Shown piece by piece: positions 20,270-29,250 of a stretch of DNA of 45,369 bases. The stretch is from a virus, in the IMG/VR virus record IMGVR_UViG_3300042090_000357, positions 1 through 45,369 of that record. One strand, 5' to 3'. A program made the translations under genes and the position numbers. The notes under the pieces are model-generated. The model saw nothing but the letters and a program-made list of their open reading frames with translations, was not told the DNA's origin and made no database searches. The number at the start of each line of letters is the position of its first letter. Positions within the stretch are counted from its first letter, which is position 1.

Positions 20270-23152
20270 CTATGGTCCCACACATCTCAACCAAGAATAG
20301 TTTAGAGTCTCGCTAGTTCCGGCATTGGTTACGATTAGCCGAGCAAATTTAGAAGCCACGTTCAAAGCTTGGATCGATTGGGTGGCTCCCGAAGCAGGGC
20401 TCACCGTTGTCGCTTGGTTCTCAAAGTTCGTGCCGTCTTCTGATAACTGAACGTCGAACGTTGCGGCAGATGAAGACGAGGCATTTGAAACCCCGTAGGT
20501 TAGCTCATCACACCCGTCGATGTTGTATGTACTGGTGGTGCTACCGAGAGTGTTCGCGACCATGTTGCGATCGAAATATCTATGGTGCTGCTGACTGCTA
20601 ATTTGGCCATCAACTCTGAACAGAGTGAACGTGAAGGATGGAGTTGTTCCCGCGATCACACATGAGTATTGCAGCCTGTTGCCGTTAATTCTGTGCATCG
20701 GTATTTGAAACTGACCCGTAGTGGTCACGCGCTCAAAACCGTATACTGCTGAGAAGTTTGTACCGCTATCACCGGACTCGTAGACGGTGCAATCCATCGT
20801 TGGGTTTGTTCCAGAAACCGCAGTCACGTCTAGCTGATAAGCTTCAGACATTGAACCGGTAGATGGTGTTATTGATGCCGAAGTAAAGGTTGTAGTTCTT
20901 GCAGCCGATGCGATATCTGTCGTCACAACTTGAGACGAAAGAGTTCCACTTGTGAGAGTTGTCGCATACGAGCCGGACTGAACGGCCGATACGGTTCTCT
21001 CGCCGAGATCGTTTGCTGGTGCCTGAGTAGAAATGATTGCAGTACCAGTGCTAGATCCCGACGTGAATGCGGTGATCTGAGCTCTGAAATATCTGTAAGC
21101 AACTGGGCAATGGAACAACCCGTTGGCGGCCGTTGTCTGGGCCGGAACAGTTACGCCAGATGCCACCGTCACGCATGTCGTGCTGAACCAATTTGAGTTA
21201 TCGTTAGACGCCTGAAATGTCGTTGTGTTGGTACCCGTGATGACAATTTGAAGCGAGATGTCCCTGTATAATCCGACGTCAGTGGCCGGAATAGCGAAGG
21301 TGTTGACCGCTGTACCAGTGCCAGTCACGGTCATGAAATTTGCACCCGCAACGTTGTTCTGATATTGGCCGAGCTGTGCCGCAAAGACTGTCTGCTGAGA
21401 CAGCGATCCATCTAAGGCGACGTTAATTGTTCCCGAAGTATAGGCGCTTGCCCGCACCCGCACATTGAGATAACCACCGCCGGTGAATGCGTAAACGCCG
21501 TTTGCGGTTGCAGAAGTTATCGTTGGATATGGCGTGGTGGTCGAGACCTGATAAAACGGAAGAGTGATCCAGTTGCTATCGGCGGTCTGGCCCTCCATCA
21601 CTAAAGTTCCGACCCATGTTCCGCTGACGCTTGCGGTTACCGTATAGACGCCTTGACCCGTTATTGAGACAGTGCCGTTCAACCCTGAAATGGTTCCGGT
21701 CTGCGTGAAGTCTTGAGCTTGCGCCCCAGTGTTAGTGGCTATCGTCGACAAATACCCATCAGCAATCGAGCTATCAGTTCTAAGATCGCCGGTCGTCTTC
21801 AGAGAGAGCGCATTGTTCGTGCCAGTTGTATAAGTTGGAGCCGCCGTCGTCACCGCGCCCTGTGCATTTGATGAGCTGACTACGTTGACGTTTACGTTGC
21901 CACTTGTATCTGTTGAAACGGTCCGAAGATTGGTGCCATCAGATCCAGCCATTTGAACTGATTTTGAAGGCACTGCCGCTCCCGCTGTGCCGCTCGAAGC
22001 GAGGGTGACGGGCATATAGTTCGTACCGCCAACAGTTTGAACTGGGCCCACCGTCGCGTTAGCCCCATCGACCACTTGAGACTTTTGTAGACCGTTCGTT
22101 TGGTTCGCGGCGGTCGAAACGCCAGTGACCGTCACAGTCGGCGAGTTCGTGAGATTGACGTTCAATGATCCGGCTGTAGATCCAATGGCGTTACCCGTTC
22201 CATCGAACAGGTAGTCCTTCATTGAATCTGTTGTGTATGCCGTCGTCCACGTGCGACCCGTAGTCCACGTCCCACCCTGGTTCGAGGTTACGACGTCAGC
22301 AGAAGTAAGAGGGCGTATAATAAGACGCCCACTAGAATCAAGCTGGACAGCGGACTGCTGACCACTTGAGAGAGTAGGGAGTGAACTGTTATAGATGCCG
22401 CCGAATAGAGTGGACTTTGTGGCGGGAATGCCGCCAGTTGATGAACCAAGAAAACTTTGAATTGACGTGTCAAGCGCGATCCCGCCTGTCGTACCGATAT
22501 TGGCCGTGACTGTTCCAGTGACCGGCAAAGGGGTCGGAACGGTTACAGGGATCGTATTGTCGACCGTGACGTGCAGGTTCGTGCCAGTTGGCTGAACAAC
22601 CGTCGTGGTCGCTGGGAAGTTTGTGATATTGGAATTGAGAGAACCACCCGTAGAACTTAGCGTATTGCCGGCCCCATCCGCGAGCCAAGATACGATCGAG
22701 TCAGTCGAATGCGATGTGGTCCATGTGCGACCAGTCGTCCATGTACCTGATTGCGAAACGGCTTGAACTGACGGGAAGTCCGTAACGTTGACATTCAAAG
22801 ATCCCGCGAGCGAAGTGATCCCCGAGCCGGTGCTATCGAATAACCAAGATGCGATTGAATCCGTCGAGTGAGAATTGGTCCACGTTCTTGATACCGACCA
22901 CGGTGGTGTGCCTTGTTGCACGGTCCACGTACCAGATTGAGCAACCGGCAAAGGTGTTGCTGCCACCACGGGTACGGGCGTCGGAATGACAACGGGGATC
23001 GTATTCGTAACATCAACTTTGAGCGAGTCACTCACGTTGCCGATCTGCGTGCTGTCGGTCGCACCTTTGATCTTCACGATGCCGGGCGGAGGAGTATCGG
23101 CCATTGCCGCAGCCGTAGTCAGTGCGATGAACAGTGTTAGCAGTTTCTTCAT
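20270..23152 (-). CDS. Giant fibre/adhesin-like protein with Sec signal peptide, 960 aa
   Basis: M-K-K-L-L-T-L-F-I-A-L-T-T-A-A-A-M-A-D is a clear signal peptide. The N-terminal third has three related blocks of about 45 residues (near 73-127, 135-181 and 293-338) with R-T-W-T-x-S-H-S-T-D-S-I and G-S-L-N-V-N-V-T motifs, interrupted by T-P-L-P-V linkers. The C-terminal two thirds are a series of beta-sandwich-like domains. It is the longest protein of the genome and was probably built by internal duplication. It starts in an ATGA overlap with the small membrane protein gene upstream. Confidence 0.75.
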   Translation of the reverse strand: MKKLLTLFIALTTAAAMADTPPPGIVKIKGATDSTQIGNVSDSLKVDVTNTIPVVIPTPVPVVAATPLPVAQSGTWTVQQGTPPWSVSRTWTNSHSTDSIASWLFDSTGSGITSLAGSLNVNVTDFPSVQAVSQSGTWTTGRTWTTSHSTDSIVSWLADGAGNTLSSTGGSLNSNITNFPATTTVVQPTGTNLHVTVDNTIPVTVPTPLPVTGTVTANIGTTGGIALDTSIQSFLGSSTGGIPATKSTLFGGIYNSSLPTLSSGQQSAVQLDSSGRLIIRPLTSADVVTSNQGGTWTTGRTWTTAYTTDSMKDYLFDGTGNAIGSTAGSLNVNLTNSPTVTVTGVSTAANQTNGLQKSQVVDGANATVGPVQTVGGTNYMPVTLASSGTAGAAVPSKSVQMAGSDGTNLRTVSTDTSGNVNVNVVSSSNAQGAVTTAAPTYTTGTNNALSLKTTGDLRTDSSIADGYLSTIATNTGAQAQDFTQTGTISGLNGTVSITGQGVYTVTASVSGTWVGTLVMEGQTADSNWITLPFYQVSTTTPYPTITSATANGVYAFTGGGYLNVRVRASAYTSGTINVALDGSLSQQTVFAAQLGQYQNNVAGANFMTVTGTGTAVNTFAIPATDVGLYRDISLQIVITGTNTTTFQASNDNSNWFSTTCVTVASGVTVPAQTTAANGLFHCPVAYRYFRAQITAFTSGSSTGTAIISTQAPANDLGERTVSAVQSGSYATTLTSGTLSSQVVTTDIASAARTTTFTSASITPSTGSMSEAYQLDVTAVSGTNPTMDCTVYESGDSGTNFSAVYGFERVTTTGQFQIPMHRINGNRLQYSCVIAGTTPSFTFTLFRVDGQISSQQHHRYFDRNMVANTLGSTTSTYNIDGCDELTYGVSNASSSSAATFDVQLSEDGTNFENQATTVSPASGATQSIQALNVASKFARLIVTNAGTSETLNYSWLRCVGP

Positions 23153-23373
23153 GCGTCAACCCCTAGCTTATCGATGCGCTTGTGTGCGCGAACCGCGGCT
23201 TCGTTGGCCTTGTCGGCTTTCGCGTCTAATTTAGTTAGAGTCTTTGCCAGCCAAAAGCTTCCCTTGATTGACGCGACGAATATCGTGACCATCACGCCCA
23301 GGTTTGAGACGACCAAAACGCCAGCGACATAATAAAAACTCGGCGGGAGGTCCATTGCTTTTGCAGCTTCCAC
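23149..23373 (-). CDS. Small membrane protein with coiled-coil tail, 74 aa
   Basis: GTG 23373 is chosen because AGGAGG lies seven to eight bases upstream. One hydrophobic helix (about residues 14-35, Y-V-A-G-V-L-V-V-S-N-L-G-V-M-V-T-I-F-V-A) is followed by an amphipathic helix rich in Lys, Ala and Asp. This resembles small haemolysin/XhlA-like or holin-associated proteins. It is wedged between the tip adhesin and the large fibre gene, where it could also be a membrane partner of the exported fibres. Confidence 0.55.
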   Translation of the reverse strand: MEAAKAMDLPPSFYYVAGVLVVSNLGVMVTIFVASIKGSFWLAKTLTKLDAKADKANEAAVRAHKRIDKLGVDA

Positions 23374-23383
23374 GATCGGCCTC

Positions 23384-24487
23384 CTATTGCCAGCAGACTT
23401 CGACTTCGATGAATCCCGATCCGCCGCTTCCGCCGGCTCCAGACTGACCACCAGTTCCGCCTACGCCGATTGAATATGCATAGGTGCCAGTGGGTTCGAG
23501 AACGATACACTCAATGTATGCGCCAGCAGATCCGCCTGTGCCACCGATGATCGAGCCGCTATCGCAACCTTGACCACCACCGCCCGAACCTGTGTTCGGC
23601 TGACCGGGTTGAGCTGCAACTGCGCTCGATGGGCCGCCGCAACCTGCACCACCCACCGGACCGGCCGCGCCAGATCCCCCAGATATTCGGTTGTAAGAAT
23701 AAGCCGAAGCGCTGAATTGGTTGCCTCGGCCGCCGTTGTCTGCGCGAATTTGAAGAACCGTAGCACTGGTCGTAAGTGTCGGAACACCGCCGGCCGCAGC
23801 GACAGCCTCACCGTTGGCTACGGCAGATGCTCCGCCGGCCGTTAAGAATGAACCAAATGTTGTGTTTGTACCCGCCGTAGGGGCTGTGCCGCCGTTGCTG
23901 TTACCGCCGCCACCACCGCCAGCGCCAATTGCCTTAACCCGCATATAGAGCGGTGTTCTAACTGCGTAGTATGTGATTGTGGCATCGCCCGTCCCGCTGA
24001 CCTTACTGAGTTGCAAACCCCCGGTGCCAGTGGCTGGAGGGTTTGTACCGTTGACCTGAAGCTGGACAGCGCCAGAAACCGTCGCGATGACCGTAACCTG
24101 ATTGCTCGCGCCATCTTGATATACGGCTCCGGCCGTAGCGTTACAGCTTGCGGTCTGAACAAGATACGGAACCTTAAATGTGCCCGTGCCGCTTGTGAAG
24201 GTATAGAACTGGGGCAAGACCATGTCGAAGGCGTTTACGAGAAGAGCCAAGAGCTGGGCGGTATTGCCGTTGTCGAGAACGTCGGTGTTGTTGTTCGACG
24301 CCAAGAACGCACCGAGCTGACTCACCATTGCGTTCGCCTGCCGAATCGATTTATTGACGAACGATGACTTCGCCACGCCCGCAACGTTACCCGTTGAGAG
24401 AAGAGGATCGGCCGCATATTCCGATTGCGTTTCGACGTTCGCACTGCCGCCTATGGCAAATGGTAGAAAATCTTGTTCAACGGTCAT
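23384..24487 (-). CDS. Tail-fibre adhesin with Gly-rich (polyglycine-helix-type) tip
   Basis: The 367-aa protein has no signal peptide. Its N-terminus (F-L-P-F-A-I-G-G-S-A-N-V) is a baseplate-attachment pattern seen in tail fibres. The C-terminal 190 residues contain many Gly-rich runs (G-A-G-G-G-G-G-G, G-G-S-G-A-A-G, G-S-G-G-G-G-Q-G, G-G-Q-S-G-A-G-G-S-G-G), as in adhesins that fold as a sandwich of polyglycine type II helices at the fibre tip. It is therefore the best candidate for the virion receptor-binding protein. It directly follows the baseplate DUF2612 gene. Confidence 0.75.
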   Translation of the reverse strand: MTVEQDFLPFAIGGSANVETQSEYAADPLLSTGNVAGVAKSSFVNKSIRQANAMVSQLGAFLASNNNTDVLDNGNTAQLLALLVNAFDMVLPQFYTFTSGTGTFKVPYLVQTASCNATAGAVYQDGASNQVTVIATVSGAVQLQVNGTNPPATGTGGLQLSKVSGTGDATITYYAVRTPLYMRVKAIGAGGGGGGNSNGGTAPTAGTNTTFGSFLTAGGASAVANGEAVAAAGGVPTLTTSATVLQIRADNGGRGNQFSASAYSYNRISGGSGAAGPVGGAGCGGPSSAVAAQPGQPNTGSGGGGQGCDSGSIIGGTGGSAGAYIECIVLEPTGTYAYSIGVGGTGGQSGAGGSGGSGFIEVEVCWQ

Positions 24488-24496
24488 CTTAACTCC

Positions 24497-25165
24497 TTAG
24501 CTTGCTGCATATGTTGTTACCCAATACCCAGTGTCCCAGCCGGCGAAAACCCCACTGGTCGAATCCCACCCGAATACGGGCTCCGATTCTGTGTTTGTAA
24601 AATAGCTGACAACCTGAACCCCCTCCGGTCTTACTGGTATGTAACCTCCAGTGAATATTGAGAGGGTAAGCGCGTCAACTGGATAGCCGATGATGCCCAG
24701 ACTGTAGGACATGTCTTGATAGTCAACGAGCAGAATCTGGTACCCCGGGAAGGCCTGGTCGAGAATCTGATAGAATTGCTGCGTGCTGCCGTCCCACATG
24801 TTGGCGGCAATCTTGGCCAAAATTAGATTGAAGTACGCGGAATCCGGGAGCTCAACAATTTGAGTTGGATTGCCAGGCGGCTGCCACGATCCTGAATCCC
24901 ACCCATCTGCGAAGGTGTCATCCCAAGAGAAGAAGATGCCCTGAAGAGGAGTTGCGATCTGCCGAGAAATACCTACCCACTCCCCGATGATGTCGAGCTG
25001 ATCGCCCACCGGTGGAGTCTGAAGGTTGAACAAAACGCTCTGCATCTGCTGCATGAGAAACTGGACCTGACAACCGGCCATCACGCTGAGCGCGACCATC
25101 TGGATATAATTGACAGAATTCTGATACTGCCAGGTGATGAGGTTTAAATAGTCTTCTATCGTCAT
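24497..25165 (-). CDS. DUF2612-type baseplate protein
   Basis: The 222-aa protein has the DUF2612 layout: an N-terminal helical part with L-I-T-W-Q-Y-Q-N-S-V, then G-D-Q-L-D-I-I-G-E-W-V-G, W-D-D-T-F-A-D-G-W, and a central Y-F-N-L-I-L-A-K-I-A-A-N segment. Members occupy the place of phage P2 gpI in the baseplate wedge and connect gpJ to fibres. The gene is coupled to the gpJ-like gene by an ATGA overlap. Confidence 0.75.
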   Translation of the reverse strand: MTIEDYLNLITWQYQNSVNYIQMVALSVMAGCQVQFLMQQMQSVLFNLQTPPVGDQLDIIGEWVGISRQIATPLQGIFFSWDDTFADGWDSGSWQPPGNPTQIVELPDSAYFNLILAKIAANMWDGSTQQFYQILDQAFPGYQILLVDYQDMSYSLGIIGYPVDALTLSIFTGGYIPVRPEGVQVVSYFTNTESEPVFGWDSTSGVFAGWDTGYWVTTYAAS

Positions 25166-26370
25166 GCGACCGTTATGCTCACATCAGTTGAGGCGTTGCA
25201 GTTGCAAATTGCATTGAACGCTGGTGTTAAGGTTTGAAATGATTTAGTTGCGCTTCCGAATGCGATCTTCATCTGGGTGATCTGAAATGTGCCGAATGCA
25301 GAGGTGCCGGTCAGAAGAGCCGGAGCGAACAAAGCGCCGGCGTAGAGAGCGTTACCGATTCCGAGGCCATTGATGTACGCAGCTACCGCGGCTTGAATGA
25401 GCGGCTCACTGTCAGTGGTCCATCCGGCAAGAGGCTGAATAGTTATCGCAACCTCAACTTCGCTCGCAGACATATCCGGTGGGTTATAAAATGCGATTGT
25501 GATCGGCAAGCCACCCGGATCAAGAACGGTTTCAGTTTGATAGCCAGCTCCCGAAGGTGCGTACGGTTGCGTGCCCGGAGTTTTGTGGAGCATGATTTCT
25601 GTGGCAATTTCGGTGAGATCACCGCCTTGGCACACGACGCAGATTGAGTGAGGCGGAAGACCATTGCCATCGGTTGCATTCGTATAGTTCTCGTACACGC
25701 GGCACGCCGAAACGCCAACGACGTTTGAGACCGCGCCTTGAGTTCCAGAGAGCACGGTGACTGACGGATTGGCTGTAGACACTTGTTGACGTGCGCGAAG
25801 CTGAGCATCGGTCTCGACAGGCGAACCGGGCACTGCTTCGGCCGCATTTGAGACGCTCTGCCATCCGAGAGTTGGCGTGTAGATTGTGGTTATTGTATCC
25901 GGCTGAGCTGTGATGTCCCCTTGTTCTTGAGCCGTTGCGGTCACAGCGATCGAGCCACCGGTCGGAATCGTGACCGAGCTCGGGAGGTTCCATAAATTTT
26001 GGTTGATGTCTTGGACTACGCCATTCGTGATAACGGTGCCGGCCTGACCGATGATCGTTACGACGGCCGAAGAGTTTGACGGAACTTCGCGCTGAATGCC
26101 GTTGATCTGAACGACCTGCGAGAGGCCAACGCCCATTGCTGTGGTCGGCGAAAACGAATTGTAGGTCTGTGCGCCGAGACTCGCGGTATCGTACCAATTC
26201 TGGGCCTGTACCGCTAGCCATTGTCCATCCATGGAATCAGCGCCTAAATAGGTGTCGGCCCCATAAATGCTCGTATATTGAGACTGAGCAAAGGCGAGAA
26301 GTGTTGGGTAGTCTGGATAGTGGTAACCGGTTGCGTCGATGTAGATCAGGCTCGACAATAAGTTATTCAA
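25162..26370 (-). CDS. Baseplate wedge protein, gpJ / Mu gp47-like
   Basis: The 402-aa protein starts with a G-A-D-S-M-D-G-Q-W region and contains G-V-x-L-x-Q-V-V-Q-I-N-G-I-Q-R, then E-A-V-P-G-S-P-V-E-T-D-A-Q-L-R-A-R at about residues 178-194, the hallmark of the baseplate J family. It forms the wedge that opens during sheath contraction. It is coupled to the gp25-like gene upstream and the DUF2612 gene downstream. Confidence 0.85.
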   Translation of the reverse strand: MNNLLSSLIYIDATGYHYPDYPTLLAFAQSQYTSIYGADTYLGADSMDGQWLAVQAQNWYDTASLGAQTYNSFSPTTAMGVGLSQVVQINGIQREVPSNSSAVVTIIGQAGTVITNGVVQDINQNLWNLPSSVTIPTGGSIAVTATAQEQGDITAQPDTITTIYTPTLGWQSVSNAAEAVPGSPVETDAQLRARQQVSTANPSVTVLSGTQGAVSNVVGVSACRVYENYTNATDGNGLPPHSICVVCQGGDLTEIATEIMLHKTPGTQPYAPSGAGYQTETVLDPGGLPITIAFYNPPDMSASEVEVAITIQPLAGWTTDSEPLIQAAVAAYINGLGIGNALYAGALFAPALLTGTSAFGTFQITQMKIAFGSATKSFQTLTPAFNAICNCNASTDVSITVA

Positions 26371-26741
26371 GAGTCCCCCTGCGGTGTCGGTATGGTTCGC
26401 GAGAACGAAACTGTTGTGGAACCGTAAGGCGTTATGATGGTCGCCGTCGCAGAATAATTTCGCCCCTCAACCGTGCTCTCAAAGCTCGTAACGCTGGTCA
26501 CATTAGGTATCGAAGCAATGAACGCCTGTATGGTCAAGTCGGCCTCGTTTTGAGAGAACTTGCCGATCACACCGTCAAACCACGGCATCCCCTGAGTGGT
26601 GTCCCAATAATATTCGCCGTAGTAGAGGTTCATGCTGGTCTCAACGATCTGACCCACGGCCTCTGGTGAATCCACCAAGAAGTTCTGGGCCGATTGCCCG
26701 AACGCGTAGTCATAGTCTGCTGTGAGTGCCCTTACCCTCAT
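26367..26741 (-). CDS. Baseplate gp25/W-like protein
   Basis: The 124-aa protein has the small alpha/beta pattern of Mu gp46 / P2 W / T4 gp25: an N-terminal Y-D-Y-A-F-G-Q segment, a helix around E-A-V-G-Q-I-V-E-T-S-M-N-L, Y-Y-W-D-T-T-Q-G-M-P-W-F, and a C-terminal beta part. In contractile tails this protein sits at the baseplate hub-wedge interface and starts sheath assembly. Gene order (spike, gp25, gpJ, gpI-like) supports it. Confidence 0.75.
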   Translation of the reverse strand: MRVRALTADYDYAFGQSAQNFLVDSPEAVGQIVETSMNLYYGEYYWDTTQGMPWFDGVIGKFSQNEADLTIQAFIASIPNVTSVTSFESTVEGRNYSATATIITPYGSTTVSFSRTIPTPQGDS

Positions 26742-27403
26742 GTCCCCGGCTCCGGTGTACCTGTCAGGCCGCCCGTGAGCGTCCCGCCAGTGTGAACGTG
26801 TTGTGACAGCTCAACCTTTGTTGCCGAACTACCCGCCTGTGCGGTGACTTCGCCATCTGAAAACACTTGCTGGGCTGTGATACTACCAGTGAACACTGCG
26901 TTGCCCGAACTGTCCATTGTCAACAGCGGAACTCCCGCATCGTTGGTTATTTGAAGGTCCGTGGCGCTCAAACCACCGACTTTACGGGGTTGCGACCTGG
27001 GCCCTGGTATAGCGAAGGCATCCGACAGATCGTGCATACGGAGCTCAATTGGCTTGTTCACGTACCCGCCGTTTTGCCACCACGAATCGATACAGCGGGC
27101 TGCGAAAATAACGAGCACCTCGTCGCCTTGTTTCAAGGGGAAGCTGATCGTGAACCCGCCGCCGGAAGGGAAGCAGATCGGCACATCCGGCAAGATCGAT
27201 ATATTTTGCCAGTTTTCATTGCCCTGATCGTCGTAACCCACGCCTTGGATGGCGAGCTGAACTTCGCAAGTCATGGCCGCAAGGTTCACGCTTTGAATGA
27301 TCCCGGGCATTGCCGTCCAGATGCGCGCCTGGTGGGCGTCTTGAGCGAGACGGATCGCTTCTTCTTCGTCATTTAGATATTCGCGAGGATCTTGACTGCT
27401 CAT
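26738..27403 (-). CDS. Baseplate spike protein, Gp138/gpV-like
   Basis: From ATG 27403 (ATGA with the hub gene) the product is 221 aa. The N-terminal OB-like domain matches Gp138 spikes (I-I-Q-S-V-N, V-P-I-C-F-P-S-G-G-G-F, F-P-L-K-Q-G-D-E-V-L-V-I-F-A). A beta-helical region with repeating D-S-S-G-N-A-V-F-T-G-S-I follows, and then an apex H-V-H. His-x-His at spike tips binds iron in P2 gpV, so the tip probably carries a metal ion for membrane piercing. Confidence 0.85.
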   Translation of the reverse strand: MSSQDPREYLNDEEEAIRLAQDAHQARIWTAMPGIIQSVNLAAMTCEVQLAIQGVGYDDQGNENWQNISILPDVPICFPSGGGFTISFPLKQGDEVLVIFAARCIDSWWQNGGYVNKPIELRMHDLSDAFAIPGPRSQPRKVGGLSATDLQITNDAGVPLLTMDSSGNAVFTGSITAQQVFSDGEVTAQAGSSATKVELSQHVHTGGTLTGGLTGTPEPGT

Positions 27404-28386
27404 GGCCCGTAACTCACTGGTACGCTGTTGATCGGTATTGCGGCGGGTTTGACCGAACAGCAAATAAGTTTTGAGTACCAGTCTGGGCCGCGGGTATCTC
27501 CTGTCGTTTCAACCACGAGAACATAGTAGACGCCGTCAGCATTTAGAGGAGGCGCCAAGTTCACCGGGTCTTTTGGATTGCCGAGATCAATTTGAAGAGC
27601 AGCGACCGACGCGTTGTCGATTCGGATAGTGCGCCCGGGCTGGATGTTCGGGTTCATCAAACAAACAACGTTGACACCAATATTTGTTTGCTGGGGTGTT
27701 CCGATCATGCCGGTCTTTGAATTGAGCACGATGGTTTCGCCAGGCGCATAGCCCTGCTGGTGAATGAAGCCGATCTGCTCGTTTTGGATCGACCACGTGA
27801 GGCCGTTTTGTTTTGCGATCGTTCGCATGTAGTCCTTCGAGTTGCCCCAGAGAACTTTGCCGCGCGGAAGGATCATCGAGTTGAATTGTGGCTGTGTGCT
27901 AGCAGGCGCTTGCGTGAGGCCCAGAGCCTTCATCGGTGCTGCCACCTGACCGAATTGATCACCCTGAGAAGATCCGGCTTTGATAGTAGTGTTTACTATT
28001 GCGAAGTTGTAAGCGAGGTCTCCGTCTCCGCAGTTGAGTTTCAAAAACGTATCGGTTGCAGACTCGCGGCCGAGAATGACCTGCTTGATTGTGCCCCTGA
28101 AGACCACGCCGTAGTTTGAATTGTAGCCGCCCTGAACGAGAACGCTTGAGAACTTCTGCTGCTGAATGGCGAGCGCGGTATTTTGTTCGACGTTATAGAC
28201 CGTGATGTCGGCGCCATTTGGAGTCTGATTCGACGACTGCTTGATCGCGAATTTGCAATGAAGCCTCGAGAGGTCGATGCCATTGAAGTTCGACTGCGCA
28301 ACCGTCAAATTGAAGTTTCGTATGTACTGCAGCGTATTCTGAGGGGCCGCGGTATTGCTGGGGATGACCGTCGGACTAACCGCCAT
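27400..28386 (-). CDS. Baseplate hub protein, gpD/gp44-like
   Basis: The 328-aa protein has the hub-family layout, with an N-terminal domain containing A-D-I-T-V-Y-N-V and G-Y-N-S-N-Y-G-V-V-F-R-G, a central G-N-S-K-D-Y-M-R-T-I-A-K-Q-N-G-L-T-W-S segment, and a C-terminal beta domain. As a trimer it forms the central baseplate hub at the end of the tail tube, on which the spike sits. Gene order between the plug-like protein and the spike agrees. Confidence 0.8.
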   Translation of the reverse strand: MAVSPTVIPSNTAAPQNTLQYIRNFNLTVAQSNFNGIDLSRLHCKFAIKQSSNQTPNGADITVYNVEQNTALAIQQQKFSSVLVQGGYNSNYGVVFRGTIKQVILGRESATDTFLKLNCGDGDLAYNFAIVNTTIKAGSSQGDQFGQVAAPMKALGLTQAPASTQPQFNSMILPRGKVLWGNSKDYMRTIAKQNGLTWSIQNEQIGFIHQQGYAPGETIVLNSKTGMIGTPQQTNIGVNVVCLMNPNIQPGRTIRIDNASVAALQIDLGNPKDPVNLAPPLNADGVYYVLVVETTGDTRGPDWYSKLICCSVKPAAIPINSVPVSYGP

Positions 28387-28708
28387 TGTTCGGCACCGTT
28401 GTCTCGAAGTACAAGTTTGAGTTCGTCCCGAGGTTATCTAGAGTTGGAACCGCGAACGGCTGACCATTGGTGTAGACGTAGAGGCTGCCCTGAATGCCGA
28501 GGTACTCAAGCTGCGCGAGAAGATCTGTCCCGGTCACAAACGGAATGCCACACGCGAGCGGGTTTTGCGCCTGGTCCGCAATGCTCAAATACCAGCTCTG
28601 CGCCATGTCGTTCCACCAGACGGTCAATGTATAGGTGGTCCCCGCGAGGTCCACCGTGAAGGTTTGCGGGATATTCGTAAGTGGGACTAAATAGACGTAG
28701 TAGTTCAC
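28376..28708 (-). CDS. Baseplate plug-like protein (Pam3 gp18-type)
   Basis: The 110-aa beta-rich protein has the order N-I-P-Q-T-F-T-V-D-L-A-G-T-T-Y, V-W-W-N-D, W-Y-L-S-I-A-D, L-A-C-G-I-P-F-V-T-G and T-D-L-L-A-Q-L, which matches small baseplate plug domains described in minimal myophages. It would close the tail lumen at the hub. It is placed between the Dit-like adaptor and the hub and overlaps both genes by a few bases. Confidence 0.7.
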   Translation of the reverse strand: MNYYVYLVPLTNIPQTFTVDLAGTTYTLTVWWNDMAQSWYLSIADQAQNPLACGIPFVTGTDLLAQLEYLGIQGSLYVYTNGQPFAVPTLDNLGTNSNLYFETTVPNNGG

Positions 28709-29250
28709 TGGCCGCCCTTCGTGAATAAGCCTTTGGCTCCCTCAACGAATTGAAATGCGATCGACTTCTGCCCGGCGTTTTGAGTAGCACCTGTTGAGCC
28801 CGGGTTCTTCTGATTCGTCCTCGGGACCACAGTTGCGAACACGGGGACGAGAATCACTTGCTTGTAGGACGCGGTTATCGAGAGACAATTCTCGGTGTGC
28901 TTATCGGTGGTCTGAGATAACGCCGTCATCAACATGCTCGTGTACACGCGCTTTGGCGTCACGATCGTGAATGGCTGAGCCGACGACTGAAGATTTAATA
29001 GGGCCTGATATATTTGACCGAGCGTCTGTCCACCTGTGAAGCCTGGAGCCGCGAACAAGATCGTGTGCGAAAACTCGGTGGGCTCCATGTAAGCGTGGTC
29101 GGTGATGGACGCGCCCTGCTGCACGGGCTGACTTGTCACGGTCAGTTGGTCAACGGTTCGCTCATTGACAACCACCTGCATGGCGATGCCGCCCACAGTT
29201 CTCTTCGGCTGAATGAAAACCGTCTGAAGTGGTTGACTCAGAAAACTCAT
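28705..29250 (-). CDS. Dit-like tail/baseplate adaptor protein
   Basis: The 181-aa protein shows V-V-N-E-R-T-V-D-Q-L-T-V-T, P-V-Q-Q-G-A-S-I-T-D-H-A-Y-M-E-P-T-E-F, and a C-terminal L-S-I-T-A-S-Y-K-Q-V strand. This is the pattern of Dit-like N-terminal domains in contractile tails, which link the tube end to the hub. It lies just after the tape-measure gene, as expected, with an ATGA overlap. Confidence 0.78.
   Translation of the reverse strand: MSFLSQPLQTVFIQPKRTVGGIAMQVVVNERTVDQLTVTSQPVQQGASITDHAYMEPTEFSHTILFAAPGFTGGQTLGQIYQALLNLQSSAQPFTIVTPKRVYTSMLMTALSQTTDKHTENCLSITASYKQVILVPVFATVVPRTNQKNPGSTGATQNAGQKSIAFQFVEGAKGLFTKGGQ

Noticed and set aside
16176-23152. Bacterial autotransporter or type I secreted adhesin genes
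   Set aside because: There is no beta-barrel domain or secretion signal at the C-termini; motifs are those of phage fibres and the genes sit in the phage tail cluster.
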